A DNA stretch of 64,000 bases from Pseudomonas sp. LP_7_YM. GTDB taxonomy: Bacteria > Pseudomonadota > Gammaproteobacteria > Pseudomonadales > Pseudomonadaceae. The stretch lies in NCBI RefSeq assembly GCF_004364435.1, contig NZ_SOCT01000001.1, forward strand, positions 372,001-436,000, read 5' to 3'. The first letter of the stretch is position 1, and each line of letters starts with the position of its first letter. A program made the position numbers and the translations under genes. The notes beneath the pieces were generated by a model. That model had not been told where the DNA came from. It did no database searches and was given only the letters and a program-made list of their open reading frames with translations. Positions 25,359 to 35,027 of the stretch are shown piece by piece.

Positions 25359-26722
25359 CGTGTCAGGCATCCTGGAGAAAGTCGCTGTGCGTAGGCTTGG
25401 GTGGCAATCAGGCCTTCGGGCGTTGAATGAGAATCAGGCGCCATCAGCGCAATCAGTTCTTCAACCGGGCAGTTACGGCGTCCAAGCGATGGCGCTGCTT
25501 CGATGACGGTTTGAACAGGCCTGCGATGAAACTTCGCACGAAACGGATCCGCCTCGCGGCCGGATTCGGACGGCTTCCAGTCACCGGCTATCCATTCACT
25601 GAGCAGCTGCATCTCGTACCCACTGAAAACGCCGAACATAACCGCGCCTGCACCGTTGATCAGTTGCCAGAACCGGCTATGCGCCGGATCCTGATTGCGC
25701 TTGATCCAGCCCCGGTTTTCCAGAGCCGTGAGCAATTGTCGGCTTTGCCCCGGCGTCGCCAGCCACTCATTGATGGTGCGCCCTTCAAGGCGGCAGTAGT
25801 CGGAGTGCATGTGCTGACCGAAGGTGCTTTTCTTCTCCAGCATGGCGACCACCTCCTGCTCGAGATCAAAAGCGGCAATGACATCGATGGAGCCCAGGCC
25901 CAGGTCATTGAGCAGATAGCCGGCGCGCAGACGTTGCAGAAAGACACTTCTGGAGTCACCGCTCGGCAACATGTCCAACACTGTGGCGACGGCTTTCTGA
26001 GCGTGGCCGGTGCTGGCATTGTCGACTGTCACGTGGAGCGTGAAATAGTAGGGGTCGATGTCCAGTTCGCGGAGTTCGAATGCGGTGATTAGCAGGTGAA
26101 GCGGCAGTTGCTCGTACCCCAGGTTGTAACCGATGACCTCGGGCAGGAAATCATCCGACAGGTGGCCCAGCGCAAGCTGGATGGCACCTTGCAGATACAA
26201 CTCATCTTGGAGCGGGGCGTTCGGCGCGCAGTCATGCTCAGTCAGCAGGTTTCGATACAGCAGCACATGATTGAGCGCCGGGTCGCCGTCGCCCAATTCT
26301 TCCAGATAAGTGCGGATCAGGCCTTGATAGCGCCAATCATCGGCATGCCGAATCGAGCCGTACAACCAGGCCCCGTCTACCAGTTTGCTCGGCGCCACAT
26401 GCTGGAGAAAATACAGCGCGTGGGCCTTGTTGGTAAAAAAGCGTCGCTCACCGCCTGCATGGCGTTCTTTCAGGTAGCTGCGGTAGCGCTGCGCTACGGA
26501 CAGGCTGTTACCGGCCACCCATTCGGCCAGATCGGCAACGTCTTCGGGAAGGTTTGACGGCAGCGCGCTGGCATTTTCCAGTTGTTGCTGGAGAAAGTGG
26601 CGGGCGTTCTGAGGGTCGCTCTCGCCTGGCGTATGCAGCAATGCGTTGTAGAGCGAGTAGCTCTCACCTGGGGTCGTCTGTTTTACGGCAGATGGCTGGG
26701 ACAGCAGCTGTAAGGATGTCAT
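25355..26722 (-). CDS. Heme-oxygenase-like diiron oxidase family protein
   Basis: 455 residues of the 'iron-containing redox enzyme' family. The metal-binding helices are visible: LPEVIGYNLGYEQLPLHLL (about residues 195-213, two Glu) and YFTLHVTVDNASTGHAQKA (about 228-246, His-x3-Asp-x5-His). This is the arrangement of heme-oxygenase-like diiron oxygenases such as UndA, SznF and PolF. An N-terminal domain of about 170 residues precedes it and a C-terminal helical region follows. These enzymes do unusual oxidations in natural-product and amine metabolism. ATG 26722 with CAGG upstream is preferred over TTG 26728. It overlaps the methyltransferase by ATGA. Confidence 0.82.
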   Translation of the reverse strand: MTSLQLLSQPSAVKQTTPGESYSLYNALLHTPGESDPQNARHFLQQQLENASALPSNLPEDVADLAEWVAGNSLSVAQRYRSYLKERHAGGERRFFTNKAHALYFLQHVAPSKLVDGAWLYGSIRHADDWRYQGLIRTYLEELGDGDPALNHVLLYRNLLTEHDCAPNAPLQDELYLQGAIQLALGHLSDDFLPEVIGYNLGYEQLPLHLLITAFELRELDIDPYYFTLHVTVDNASTGHAQKAVATVLDMLPSGDSRSVFLQRLRAGYLLNDLGLGSIDVIAAFDLEQEVVAMLEKKSTFGQHMHSDYCRLEGRTINEWLATPGQSRQLLTALENRGWIKRNQDPAHSRFWQLINGAGAVMFGVFSGYEMQLLSEWIAGDWKPSESGREADPFRAKFHRRPVQTVIEAAPSLGRRNCPVEELIALMAPDSHSTPEGLIATQAYAQRLSPGCLTR

Positions 26723-27038
26723 GGTCAAGCCTGCTAACGTTCTTGGTATGTATATAGGTCAGAAAGGAGCCTGCGAGGATAATTCAATAGAGTTGCGCAG
26801 CATCGGATGATCGACATGTTCGGGATGATTCGGCTGCCTCTTCGATGGCGCCGCAGTGAGCTCCAGGCCGCTTCGCTCAAGGGCCCCGCTACCATCTGTC
26901 GTTGAGTCGTATGAGTAGGCTGAACGATGGCAAATCGTCAGCAGTCACTAGCATCAGGTCCGGTTGAAATGCGCGGAACAGCGCGGCCGACGGACATATT
27001 GACCCGTGCCCTAGACTGATCCAAGCGGAGATACCCCG
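26723..27038. other. Divergent intergenic region, diiron oxidase / catalase-like gene
   Basis: 316 bp between two divergent starts, expected to hold both promoters. AT-rich patches (TATGTATATAGG near 26748) lie close to the oxidase start. No coding frame, repeat or convincing operator was identified. Confidence 0.45.
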
Positions 27039-28154
27039 ATGACTGATTTACCTGTAGCGCACCTGGCGGTTGTGCCATTGCCGTTCGAGCCATCGTTTGA
27101 GGTGATTCCCGAGGACGAAGCCGAGACCAGCAAAGAGTTGGCCGAAACGTTGCACTCGATCCTGGAAACCACTTTCAAGGATGAAGGGCACGCCAATCGT
27201 AGTGTGCATGCAAAGTCTCATGGGTTGCTGCGCGGTCGGATCACGGTGCTTGACAGTCTCGCGCCACAGCTTGCGCAGGGAGCCTTCGCTAAACCCGGCA
27301 CCTTGCCGGTGGTCATGCGGTTTTCGACCAACCCCGGCGATATCCTTGACGACAAGGTCTCCACGCCAAGGGGGCTGGCACTGAAGATCGTGGGTGTCGA
27401 AGGCCCGCGTCTGCCGGGTTCCGACGGCGACCTCACGCAGGATTTCGTGATGCAGAACGCCAAGGCCTTTACTGCGGCCAACCCCAAGGCGTTCCTGCGA
27501 ACCCTGAAGCTGCTGGCGAAAACCACCGACAAAGCGCCCGGCATGAAGAAAGCCTTTTCGGCGCTGTTGCGGGGCGTCGAGTCGACCATTGAGGCGATGG
27601 GCGGTGAAAGCGGTACTTTGAAAAGCCTCGGTGGGCATCCGCAAACCCACATTCTTGGCGAGTCATTCAACACGGTCGTGCCGTTTCTCTATGGTCCATA
27701 TTTCGCCAAGCTGTCAATCGTCCCGGTGGCCGAATCGCTGACCGTACTGACTGACAAGCATGTTGACTTCGAAGGCAATCCCGACGGCCTGCGCAAGGCA
27801 GTCAGTGATTACTTCGCCCGGCAGGGTGGTGCGTGGGACGTGCGAATTCAGCTGGCCACCGACCTGGACAGGATGCCAATCGAGGATGCCTCGGTCGTGT
27901 GGCCTGAGGACCTCAGCCCCTACGTCACCGTGGCGCGCATCGAGGTCGAGCCACAAACGTCATGGAGCGAGCAGAGCGTTCGTGAAATCGACGACGGCAT
28001 GGCGTTCAGCCCGTGGCATGGCTTGCAGGCGCATCGTCCGCTGGGTGGCGTGATGCGGGTGCGTAAGCCTTCGTATGAAATGTCGTCGGGTTTCCGTGCC
28101 GAGCACAATGGCTGCCCCATGCACGAACCACTTCCCGTCCCGGAATCGCGTTAA
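27039..28154 (+). CDS. Heme catalase-family protein (catalase-like peroxidase)
   Basis: 371 residues, shorter than true monofunctional catalases (about 480). Catalase-fold blocks: NRSVHAKSHGLLRGRITV with the distal His (about H58), LPVVMRFSTNPGD with RFS, and the C-terminal PLGGVMRVRKPSYEMSSGFR, where proximal Tyr candidates occur. This is the small catalase-related group used as peroxidases or for other heme chemistry. AGCGGAG precedes the ATG. The molybdoenzyme starts 26 bp downstream on the same strand, so the two probably share a transcript. Catalase activity itself is uncertain. Confidence 0.82.
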   Translation: MTDLPVAHLAVVPLPFEPSFEVIPEDEAETSKELAETLHSILETTFKDEGHANRSVHAKSHGLLRGRITVLDSLAPQLAQGAFAKPGTLPVVMRFSTNPGDILDDKVSTPRGLALKIVGVEGPRLPGSDGDLTQDFVMQNAKAFTAANPKAFLRTLKLLAKTTDKAPGMKKAFSALLRGVESTIEAMGGESGTLKSLGGHPQTHILGESFNTVVPFLYGPYFAKLSIVPVAESLTVLTDKHVDFEGNPDGLRKAVSDYFARQGGAWDVRIQLATDLDRMPIEDASVVWPEDLSPYVTVARIEVEPQTSWSEQSVREIDDGMAFSPWHGLQAHRPLGGVMRVRKPSYEMSSGFRAEHNGCPMHEPLPVPESR

Positions 28155-28180
28155 GCAAGGCCTTCGGGCGAGGTCACTCC

Positions 28181-30523
28181 ATGCAGCTTCTTCACCCCGT
28201 CGCACATTACCGACCTTATACCTGCGCCTCTGGCGGATGGGGCTCGGCCTATTCAGTCATGAACATACTTTGGCGCGAGCAGGCTTATCGCAAAGCGCCA
28301 ATGGCCCTGTTCCGGCAAAACAAACCCAAGGGATTTGCCTGTGTCAGCTGTGCCTGGGCCAAGCCTGGCAATCCTCACGCGCTGGAGTTCTGCGAGAACG
28401 GCGCCAAGGCCACTGCCTGGGAGCTGACCTCGCTGCGCACCGGGCCGGACTTTTTCGATAAGCACTCGCTTGCCGAACTGAGAGACTGGGACGATTACGA
28501 TCTTGAGCAGCATGGACGCCTGACGCATCCGTTGCGTTACGACCCCGCGACCGATCGCTACCAGACCACCACCTGGGATGAGGCGTACAGGGAAATCGGC
28601 GCGCAGCTGCGTCGGTTCAAACCTGATGAGACCGTGTTCTATGCCTCGGGACGCGCCTCGCTGGAAGCGTCGTTCATGTATCAATTGCTGGCTCGCGCCT
28701 ATGGCACCAACAATTTGCCCGACAGCTCGAACATGTGCCACGAGAGCACCTCTGTCGGGCTGCAGGAAAGTATCGGCGTGCCGGTAGGCACTGTCACTCT
28801 GGCCGACTTCGAGCATACCGACTGCATCTTTTTCTTCGGTCAAAACGTCGGCAGCAACAGCCCGCGGATGCTGCATCCATTGCAGGACGCGCGCAAACGG
28901 GATGTGCCGATCATCACCTTCAATCCGATTCGCGAGCGCGGGCTGGAGCGCTTCGTCAATCCGCAATCGCCGCTTGAAATGCTCGGGCCAAAGTCTACGG
29001 TCATCAGCACCCAATACCATCAGGTGTCCATTGGTGGTGATACCGCTGCCGTGATGGGCATTGCCAAGGCGTTGCTGGAAATGGACCGTGCCAGTGGCGG
29101 TACTGTGCTCGACCGCGAGTTTATTGCCGAGCATACCGACGGCTTCGACACCTTCATCGCTGAAGTGGAGCGTCATACCTGGCCGGCGCTTGAGAAGCGC
29201 TCGGGGCTGGATCGCAGCGCGCTGGAAGCGGCGGCAACGGTGTACGCCCGCAGCCAACGGGTGATGGTGATCTACGGGATGGGCATGACTCAGCATCGGC
29301 ATGGCGTGGAAAACGTGCAGATGCTGGTCAACCTGTTGCTGCTGCGCGGCAACATCGGCAAATCTGGCGCAGGTATCTGCCCGGTGCGCGGCCACTCGAA
29401 CGTGCAGGGTCAGCGCACTGTGGGGATCACCGAAGACCCGTCGAAGGTGCCCAAGGACAAGATCGAATCGCTGTTCAGCTTCAAGGTGCCCGAGCGCAAG
29501 GGGCTGGCGACGGTCGATGCGTGCGGCGGCATTGTTGATGGCAGCGTCAAAGCCTTCATCGGGCTGGGCGGGAATTTTCTGCGTGCCGTGCCTGATACCG
29601 ACCTTATGGAGCCGGCCTGGTCGCGGCTCGAACTCAATGTTCAGATTGCGACCAAACTCAACCGCACTCATCTTGTTCCTGGCCAGCGTGCATGGTTGCT
29701 GCCGTGCCTGGGGCGTATCGAGATGGATGTACAGGACGGCGTCGAGCAGGTGTACAGCACCGAAGACAGCACCGGATGCATCCGCGCATGGCAGGGCAGG
29801 AGCGAGCCGGGCGGTGAGCAGTTGCGGGCGGAGGTGGCGATCATTGCCGGTCTGGCCCAAGAGACGCTCGATGGCTCTCAGCAGATTCCCTGGGAAGAGT
29901 GGCGCCGGGATTACGCAAAGATCCGTGAGGCCATTGCTCAGGTCTACCCGGAAATCTTTCATGACATGGAGTCGCGGATGTGGGAACACGGTGGCTTTCA
30001 TCGGCCTATCCCGGCTGCGCAACGGCAGTGGAAGACCGAAACCGGCAAGGCGCGCTTCGTCTCGCCGCGCAGTCTTGATGAAAACAGTGACGTTTCTTCA
30101 GGCTTTGGGGCGCGTGACGTCATTCAGTTGATGACCTTGCGCAGCAATGATCAATTCAACACCACGATCTACGGTTATGACGACCGTTTTCGCGGTGTAA
30201 ACGGGACGCGGCGGGTGGTGTTCATGAACCGTAATGACGTAGTGCGTCTGGGATTTGCGCCCGGCGATTGGGTCACGCTGCGCACGGCCATCGAGCCTGA
30301 AGTGCTCAGGGAGGTCGGGCCCATGCAGATCATCGCCTACGACATTCCCGTCGGTTGTGCGGCGGCGTATTACCCGGAGTGCAACCCCCTGGTTCCCTTG
30401 TGGCATTACGCAGAGCGCAGCAAGGTGCCCGCAGCCAAATCCGTGCCCGTTACGCTGCACCAGGCCCAGCCTGATGCTCGTGCGCAAAAGCGCGCGCTGC
30501 CGAGGAAGGATCAGGTGTTGTAG
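28181..30523 (+). CDS. ydeP: FdhF/YdeP-family molybdopterin oxidoreductase
   Basis: 780 residues. The N-terminal iron-sulfur region FACVSCAWAKPGN with FCENGAKAT matches YdeP-type proteins (Cys pair about residues 54-57 and a later Cys). The bis-MGD domains include TTWDEAYREIGAQLR, SSNMCHESTSVGLQES, FFFGQNVGSNSPRML, ITFNPIRERG and the C-terminal binding domain DQFNTTIYGYDDRFRGVNG. YdeP in E. coli is linked to acid resistance; the true substrate is unknown. ATG 28181 has GAGG 7 bases upstream. Co-transcription with the catalase-like gene suggests a shared oxidative-stress or detoxification role. Confidence 0.9.
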   Translation: MQLLHPVAHYRPYTCASGGWGSAYSVMNILWREQAYRKAPMALFRQNKPKGFACVSCAWAKPGNPHALEFCENGAKATAWELTSLRTGPDFFDKHSLAELRDWDDYDLEQHGRLTHPLRYDPATDRYQTTTWDEAYREIGAQLRRFKPDETVFYASGRASLEASFMYQLLARAYGTNNLPDSSNMCHESTSVGLQESIGVPVGTVTLADFEHTDCIFFFGQNVGSNSPRMLHPLQDARKRDVPIITFNPIRERGLERFVNPQSPLEMLGPKSTVISTQYHQVSIGGDTAAVMGIAKALLEMDRASGGTVLDREFIAEHTDGFDTFIAEVERHTWPALEKRSGLDRSALEAAATVYARSQRVMVIYGMGMTQHRHGVENVQMLVNLLLLRGNIGKSGAGICPVRGHSNVQGQRTVGITEDPSKVPKDKIESLFSFKVPERKGLATVDACGGIVDGSVKAFIGLGGNFLRAVPDTDLMEPAWSRLELNVQIATKLNRTHLVPGQRAWLLPCLGRIEMDVQDGVEQVYSTEDSTGCIRAWQGRSEPGGEQLRAEVAIIAGLAQETLDGSQQIPWEEWRRDYAKIREAIAQVYPEIFHDMESRMWEHGGFHRPIPAAQRQWKTETGKARFVSPRSLDENSDVSSGFGARDVIQLMTLRSNDQFNTTIYGYDDRFRGVNGTRRVVFMNRNDVVRLGFAPGDWVTLRTAIEPEVLREVGPMQIIAYDIPVGCAAAYYPECNPLVPLWHYAERSKVPAAKSVPVTLHQAQPDARAQKRALPRKDQVL

Positions 30524-30663
30524 TCAAATAATGGCGGCTTTCAGCGTCGATTTCACTCTCTGCGGCGGTGATGCGCTTAAGACCAACCAGGACCTGTGGG
30601 GCTGTGCGACAGTGGCGAAGGCGGTGGGCCTGCTGCAGATGTATTGGCTGACAAGCCGCCTAC

Positions 30664-30680
30664 GCTGCCGTCGTAACCTG
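30664..30680 (-). repeat. Intergenic repeat, AGGTTACGACGGCA core, copy b
   Basis: The minus strand carries CAGGTTACGACGGCAGCG, with further similarity to copy c around the CTGCAG that follows. It lies in the 265-bp gap between ydeP and the LysR gene, which otherwise holds no gene. Confidence 0.55.
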
Positions 30681-30788
30681 CGGCGTCTCGCATTCAGCAT
30701 TCGCGGGCACTCGGAGATCTGCGTCGTTGATGCAACCTGAGGGTCTTCCCGGGGTTCTGCCTGCATCGCTCTGCTGTGAAAGCCGGAA

Positions 30789-31673
30789 TCAAATCTGCTC
30801 CAGCAACCACGCCCGAAACGCCTGCAAGGAGGGAAGAATTTCATTGCGCGGTGGATAGCTCAGGAAGTAGCTGCGCTGGCTGGCGAAGGGCAGGTCGAGA
30901 CTGATCAGTTCGGCGTTGGCCAGTTCGTCTGCCACCAGGATGCGCGGCACCAGGCCGATGCCGATGCCGGCTTTGACCGCCTGTATCAGATGCGAAGTCA
31001 GTTCGAAGCTCGGCCCCAGGCGCATCATGCGGTGCGGCAGGTGATGGTGGCTGAACCAGTCGCCCCATACGTTGGGGTTGTTGGCGACGTTGAGCAGCAT
31101 CTGTTCAGCGATGTGTTCCGGGTTCCAGCGCTGGTGGTCCTCGGCTGCTTGCGGCGAAATGATCACCACCAATTCTTCGGCGTGCAGGCGATGGCTGATC
31201 AGGCCCGGCAATCCTGCATGACCGACAACTATTGCTGCGTCGATCCCGCTGGTTTCAAAATCCACGGCATCGATGCGCGAGTTGATGTGCACCAGCATGC
31301 CGGGATGAGTCTTGTAAAAATCATGCAGGCGCGGCAGCAGCCACTTGGAGCCAAATGTCGGCAGCGTCGCCAGGCGCAGGCTGCCGCCGCCGGATTGATA
31401 GGCCATGGCCTGCAATGTCGCGCTGCGGATACGTCCCAGCGCTTCGCTCATCTCCCGTTGGTAGAGGCGCCCGACATCGGTCAACTGCACCTGTCGACCT
31501 TCCCGGCGAAACAACGTCAACCCCAGTTGCTGTTCCAGCGCCTGCACCTGACGACTCACCGCACTTTGGGTCAGCGACAGTTCCACGGCGGCGCGGGTGT
31601 AGCTTTCATGCCGCGCGGCGGCCTCGAAAGCCAGCAGCAGGGACATCGACGGAGTGAGATGGCGGTAATTCAT
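30789..31673 (-). CDS. LysR-family regulator (GcvA-like)
   Basis: 294 residues. The N-terminal helix-turn-helix is TPSMSLLLAFEAAARHESYT followed by LTQSAVSRQVQALEQQLGL (about 33-51), the form seen in GcvA-like LysR proteins. The effector domain contains LRLATLPTFGSKWLLPRL and VKAGIGIGLVPRILV. It is divergent from the YdiJ-type dehydrogenase with starts about 160 bp apart, so it most likely controls that gene in response to a hydroxy acid. Target and inducer are inferred from geometry only. Confidence 0.9.
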   Translation of the reverse strand: MNYRHLTPSMSLLLAFEAAARHESYTRAAVELSLTQSAVSRQVQALEQQLGLTLFRREGRQVQLTDVGRLYQREMSEALGRIRSATLQAMAYQSGGGSLRLATLPTFGSKWLLPRLHDFYKTHPGMLVHINSRIDAVDFETSGIDAAIVVGHAGLPGLISHRLHAEELVVIISPQAAEDHQRWNPEHIAEQMLLNVANNPNVWGDWFSHHHLPHRMMRLGPSFELTSHLIQAVKAGIGIGLVPRILVADELANAELISLDLPFASQRSYFLSYPPRNEILPSLQAFRAWLLEQI

Positions 31674-31832
31674 TCAGAAAAGTCATCGATAGCGGCAGGA
31701 ATATCCATTTGTATCGCGCCGGAACCTGCAGGATCATTGGCGCAAACAAAGACCCGAGGCTGACCGATTAATGCCCGGGCGACAAGTATTTTGCTGTTTC
31801 CCGTGATCAGACCGACAAGAGGCCATCCCACG

Positions 31833-34800
31833 ATGATCGCCCAACTGCCTACCGCAGCACCCGCGGCCCAGTACCCAGACTTTCTTGACGCCCTGCGTGC
31901 CAGCGGTTTTCGCGGCCAGCTCAGCGCCGATTACGCCACCCGCACGGTGCTGGCGACCGACAATTCGATCTATCAGCGCCTGCCGCAAGCGGCGGTCTTT
32001 CCCCAGGACACTGACGACGTTGCACGCATTGCGGCGCTGATGGCCGAGCCGCGCTTTGGGCAGATCAAGCTCACGCCACGGGGCGGCGGCACCGGGACCA
32101 ATGGCCAGTCGTTGACCGACGGCATCGTGGTCGACCTGTCGCGGCATATGAACCATATCCTCGAAATCAACGTTCAAGAGCGCTGGGTGCGGGTTCAGGC
32201 GGGGGTGGTCAAGGATCAGCTCAATGCGGCGCTCAAGCCCCATGGGCTGTTCTTCGCCCCTGAATTGTCGACCTCCAACCGCGCCACGGTCGGTGGCATG
32301 ATCAATACCGATGCCAGCGGGCAGGGCAGTTGCACCTATGGCAAGACCCGCGACCATGTGCTGGCACTGCACACCGTGCTGCTCGGTGGCGAACGCCTGC
32401 ATACCCAGGCACTGTCCGATGAGCAATTGGAGTCGGCCTGCGCGCAGCCCGGTCGCATAGGCGAGGTCTATCGCACCGCACGGCAGATCCAGGAAACCCA
32501 GGCCGACTTGATCGAGTCGGTGTTCCCCAAACTCAATCGCTGCCTGACCGGCTATGACCTGGCGCACCTGCGCGACGAGCAGGGGCGCTTCAACCTCAAC
32601 AGCGTGCTCTGCGGTGCGGAAGGCTCGCTGGGTTATATGGTCGAAGCCAAGCTCAACGTGCTGCCGATTCCGAAATATTCGGTGCTGGTGAACGTGCGCT
32701 ACAGCAGCTTCATGGACGCTCTGCGCGACGCCAACGCTTTGCTTGCGCACAAGCCGTTGTCCATCGAAACCGTGGATTCCAAGGTGCTGATGCTGGCGAT
32801 GAAAGACATCGTCTGGCACAGCGTCGCCGAATATTTTCCCGCCGATGCCGAGCGCCCGACGCTGGGCATCAACCTGGTGGAATTCAGCGGCGATGAAGCG
32901 ACCGAGGTCAACGCCCGGGTGGCGGCGTTCGTCAATCACCTGCAGGCAGACACACGCATCGAACGGCTCGGGCACACCTTGGCCGAAGGCGCTGAAGCCG
33001 TCACTCGTGTCTACACCATGCGCAAGCGTTCGGTGGGCCTGCTGGGCAACGTCGAAGGCGAGATTCGTCCGCAGCCCTTCGTCGAAGACACCGCCGTGCC
33101 GCCCGAGCGACTGGCCGATTACATCGCTGAATTTCGTGCGTTGCTGGACAGCCATGGTCTGGCCTACGGCATGTTCGGTCACGTCGATGCCGGCGTGCTG
33201 CATGTACGTCCGGCGCTGGACATGAAAGACCCGGCCCAGGCCGCGCTGGTCAAACCGATTTCCGATGCTGTCGCCGAGTTGACCCAGCGCTACGGCGGTC
33301 TGTTATGGGGTGAGCACGGCAAGGGCCTGCGCTCGGAATACGTGCCCGCGTTCTTCGGCGAACTGTACCCGGCGCTGCAAGCGCTCAAGGGCGCGTTCGA
33401 CCCGCACAACCAGCTCAACCCGGGCAAGATCTGCACTCCGCCGGACGCCACCGAAGGGCTGCTCAAGGTCAACGAAGTCACATTGCGCGGCGACCTGGAT
33501 CGGCAGATCGACGAGCGCGTCTGGCAAAGCTTCGGCACCGCCGTGCACTGTAATGGCAACGGCGCCTGCTACAACTTCGACCCGAACGATGCGATGTGCC
33601 CGTCGTGGAAGGCCACTCGCGAACGCCAGCATTCGCCCAAAGGTCGCGCATCGTTGATTCGCGAGTGGTTGCGCCTGCAAGGTGCGGCCAACATTGACGT
33701 GCTGGAGGCGGCCAAAGGCAAGGCAGCGTGGATCACAGGCCTGCCGACGCGACTGCGCAATAACCTGGCGCGCTCCCGCGGGCAGGCGGACTTTTCCCAT
33801 GAGGTCTACGACGCTATGGCCAGTTGCCTGGCCTGCAAGTCCTGCGCGGGGCAATGCCCGATCAAGGTCAACGTGCCGGAATTTCGCTCGCGTTTTCTCG
33901 AGCTGTACCACGGTCGTTATCAGCGTCCGCTGCGCGATTACCTGATCGGCTCGCTCGAGTTTTCCATTCCCTACATGGCCTATGCGCCCGGTCTGTACAA
34001 CGCCGTGATGGGGTCGAAGTGGGTCAGTGGCCTGCTCGAACGCCACGTCGGCATGCTCGACAGCCCGCTGCTTCATCGCTACAACCTGCAAAGCACGCTG
34101 TCGCGCTGCAATGTGGCAGTCGCCAGTGTTCCGGCCCTGCGTGAACTGTGCGATGAGCAGCGTCAGCGCAGTGTGGTGCTGGTGCAGGACGCTTTTACCC
34201 GTTACTTCGAAACGCCGTTGCTGGCGGCGCTGATTCAGCTCGTGCATCAGTTGGGTTACCGGGTGTTCCTGGCGCCGTATAGCGCCAATGGCAAGCCGCT
34301 GCAGGTGCAAGGTTTTCTCGGCGCATTCGCCAAAGCCGCAGTGCGCAATGCCACTCAACTCAAGGCGCTGGCCGACTGTGGTGTGCCGCTGGTGGGGCTG
34401 GACCCGGCAATGACCCTGGTCTATCGCCAGGAGTACCAAAAGGTGCCGGGGCTGGAAGGCAGCCCGAGCGTCCTGTTGCCTCAGGAATGGCTGATTGACA
34501 CGCTGCCTGAAACGACAGGTGCGATGCAGACCGCATCATTCCGCCTGATGGCCCACTGCACCGAGAAGACCAACGTTCCGGCCAGCACCTCGCAGTGGGA
34601 AAAAGTCTTCGCCCGCATGGGGCTCAAACTGGTCACCGAAGCCACTGGTTGCTGCGGCATGTCCGGCACTTATGGTCACGAAACGCGCAACCAGCAGACC
34701 TCGCGGACCATCTTCGAGCAGTCATGGGCGACCAAGCTGGACAAGCCGGGCGAGGCATTGGCAACTGGCTATTCCTGCCGCAGTCAGGTCAAGCGACAGG

Positions 34801-34859
34801 CTGACAAGCAACTGCGTCATCCGCTGGAAGTGGTGCTGGAGCGGTTGTTGGCGCGGTGA
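31833..34859 (+). CDS. ydiJ: FAD/Fe-S D-2-hydroxyglutarate dehydrogenase (YdiJ)
   Basis: 1008 residues. The FAD-binding type-4 domain has LTPRGGGTGTNGQSLTDGIV (about 76-95) and NRATVGGMINTDASGQGS; the FAD-linked C-terminal domain includes FGHVDAGVLHVRP and GLLWGEHGKGLRSEYVP. A ferredoxin-like part follows with CNGNGACYNFDPNDAMCPSW and CLACKSCAGQCPIKVNVPEF (about 672-691), then a cysteine-rich domain ending GCCGMSGTYG and SCRSQ. YdiJ oxidises D-2-hydroxyglutarate and similar acids and feeds electrons onward. ATG 31833 has AAGAGG 10 bases upstream. Divergent LysR partner. Confidence 0.92.
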   Translation: MIAQLPTAAPAAQYPDFLDALRASGFRGQLSADYATRTVLATDNSIYQRLPQAAVFPQDTDDVARIAALMAEPRFGQIKLTPRGGGTGTNGQSLTDGIVVDLSRHMNHILEINVQERWVRVQAGVVKDQLNAALKPHGLFFAPELSTSNRATVGGMINTDASGQGSCTYGKTRDHVLALHTVLLGGERLHTQALSDEQLESACAQPGRIGEVYRTARQIQETQADLIESVFPKLNRCLTGYDLAHLRDEQGRFNLNSVLCGAEGSLGYMVEAKLNVLPIPKYSVLVNVRYSSFMDALRDANALLAHKPLSIETVDSKVLMLAMKDIVWHSVAEYFPADAERPTLGINLVEFSGDEATEVNARVAAFVNHLQADTRIERLGHTLAEGAEAVTRVYTMRKRSVGLLGNVEGEIRPQPFVEDTAVPPERLADYIAEFRALLDSHGLAYGMFGHVDAGVLHVRPALDMKDPAQAALVKPISDAVAELTQRYGGLLWGEHGKGLRSEYVPAFFGELYPALQALKGAFDPHNQLNPGKICTPPDATEGLLKVNEVTLRGDLDRQIDERVWQSFGTAVHCNGNGACYNFDPNDAMCPSWKATRERQHSPKGRASLIREWLRLQGAANIDVLEAAKGKAAWITGLPTRLRNNLARSRGQADFSHEVYDAMASCLACKSCAGQCPIKVNVPEFRSRFLELYHGRYQRPLRDYLIGSLEFSIPYMAYAPGLYNAVMGSKWVSGLLERHVGMLDSPLLHRYNLQSTLSRCNVAVASVPALRELCDEQRQRSVVLVQDAFTRYFETPLLAALIQLVHQLGYRVFLAPYSANGKPLQVQGFLGAFAKAAVRNATQLKALADCGVPLVGLDPAMTLVYRQEYQKVPGLEGSPSVLLPQEWLIDTLPETTGAMQTASFRLMAHCTEKTNVPASTSQWEKVFARMGLKLVTEATGCCGMSGTYGHETRNQQTSRTIFEQSWATKLDKPGEALATGYSCRSQVKRQADKQLRHPLEVVLERLLAR

Positions 34860-34923
34860 GGGGCGAGGTGGCAGCGAAGTCAGAGGGTCATTCGTTTCAT
34901 AGGGCTGCAGACCCACCGCACTC

Positions 34924-34940
34924 GATGCCGTCGTAACCTT
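34924..34940 (-). repeat. Intergenic repeat, AGGTTACGACGGCA core, copy c
   Basis: The minus strand carries AAAGGTTACGACGGCATCG, continuing GTGCGGTGGGTCTGCAG. It lies 65 bp after ydiJ and about 90 bp from the RAYT remnant. Confidence 0.55.
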
Positions 34941-35027
34941 TGATTTCTCCCATGATTAGCTGGAAGACGTTACTGGCGTCGCTGGGTGCCACGATCGCGG
35001 CGCTAACGGAAGACTTTGTATCGACCC

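Noticed and set aside
28253..30022. 589-codon minus-strand open frame inside ydeP
   Set aside because: Antisense shadow caused by GC-rich codon use; the plus-strand product is a complete molybdoenzyme.
31734..33203. 489-codon minus-strand open frame inside ydiJ
   Set aside because: Antisense shadow of a complete YdiJ-type enzyme.
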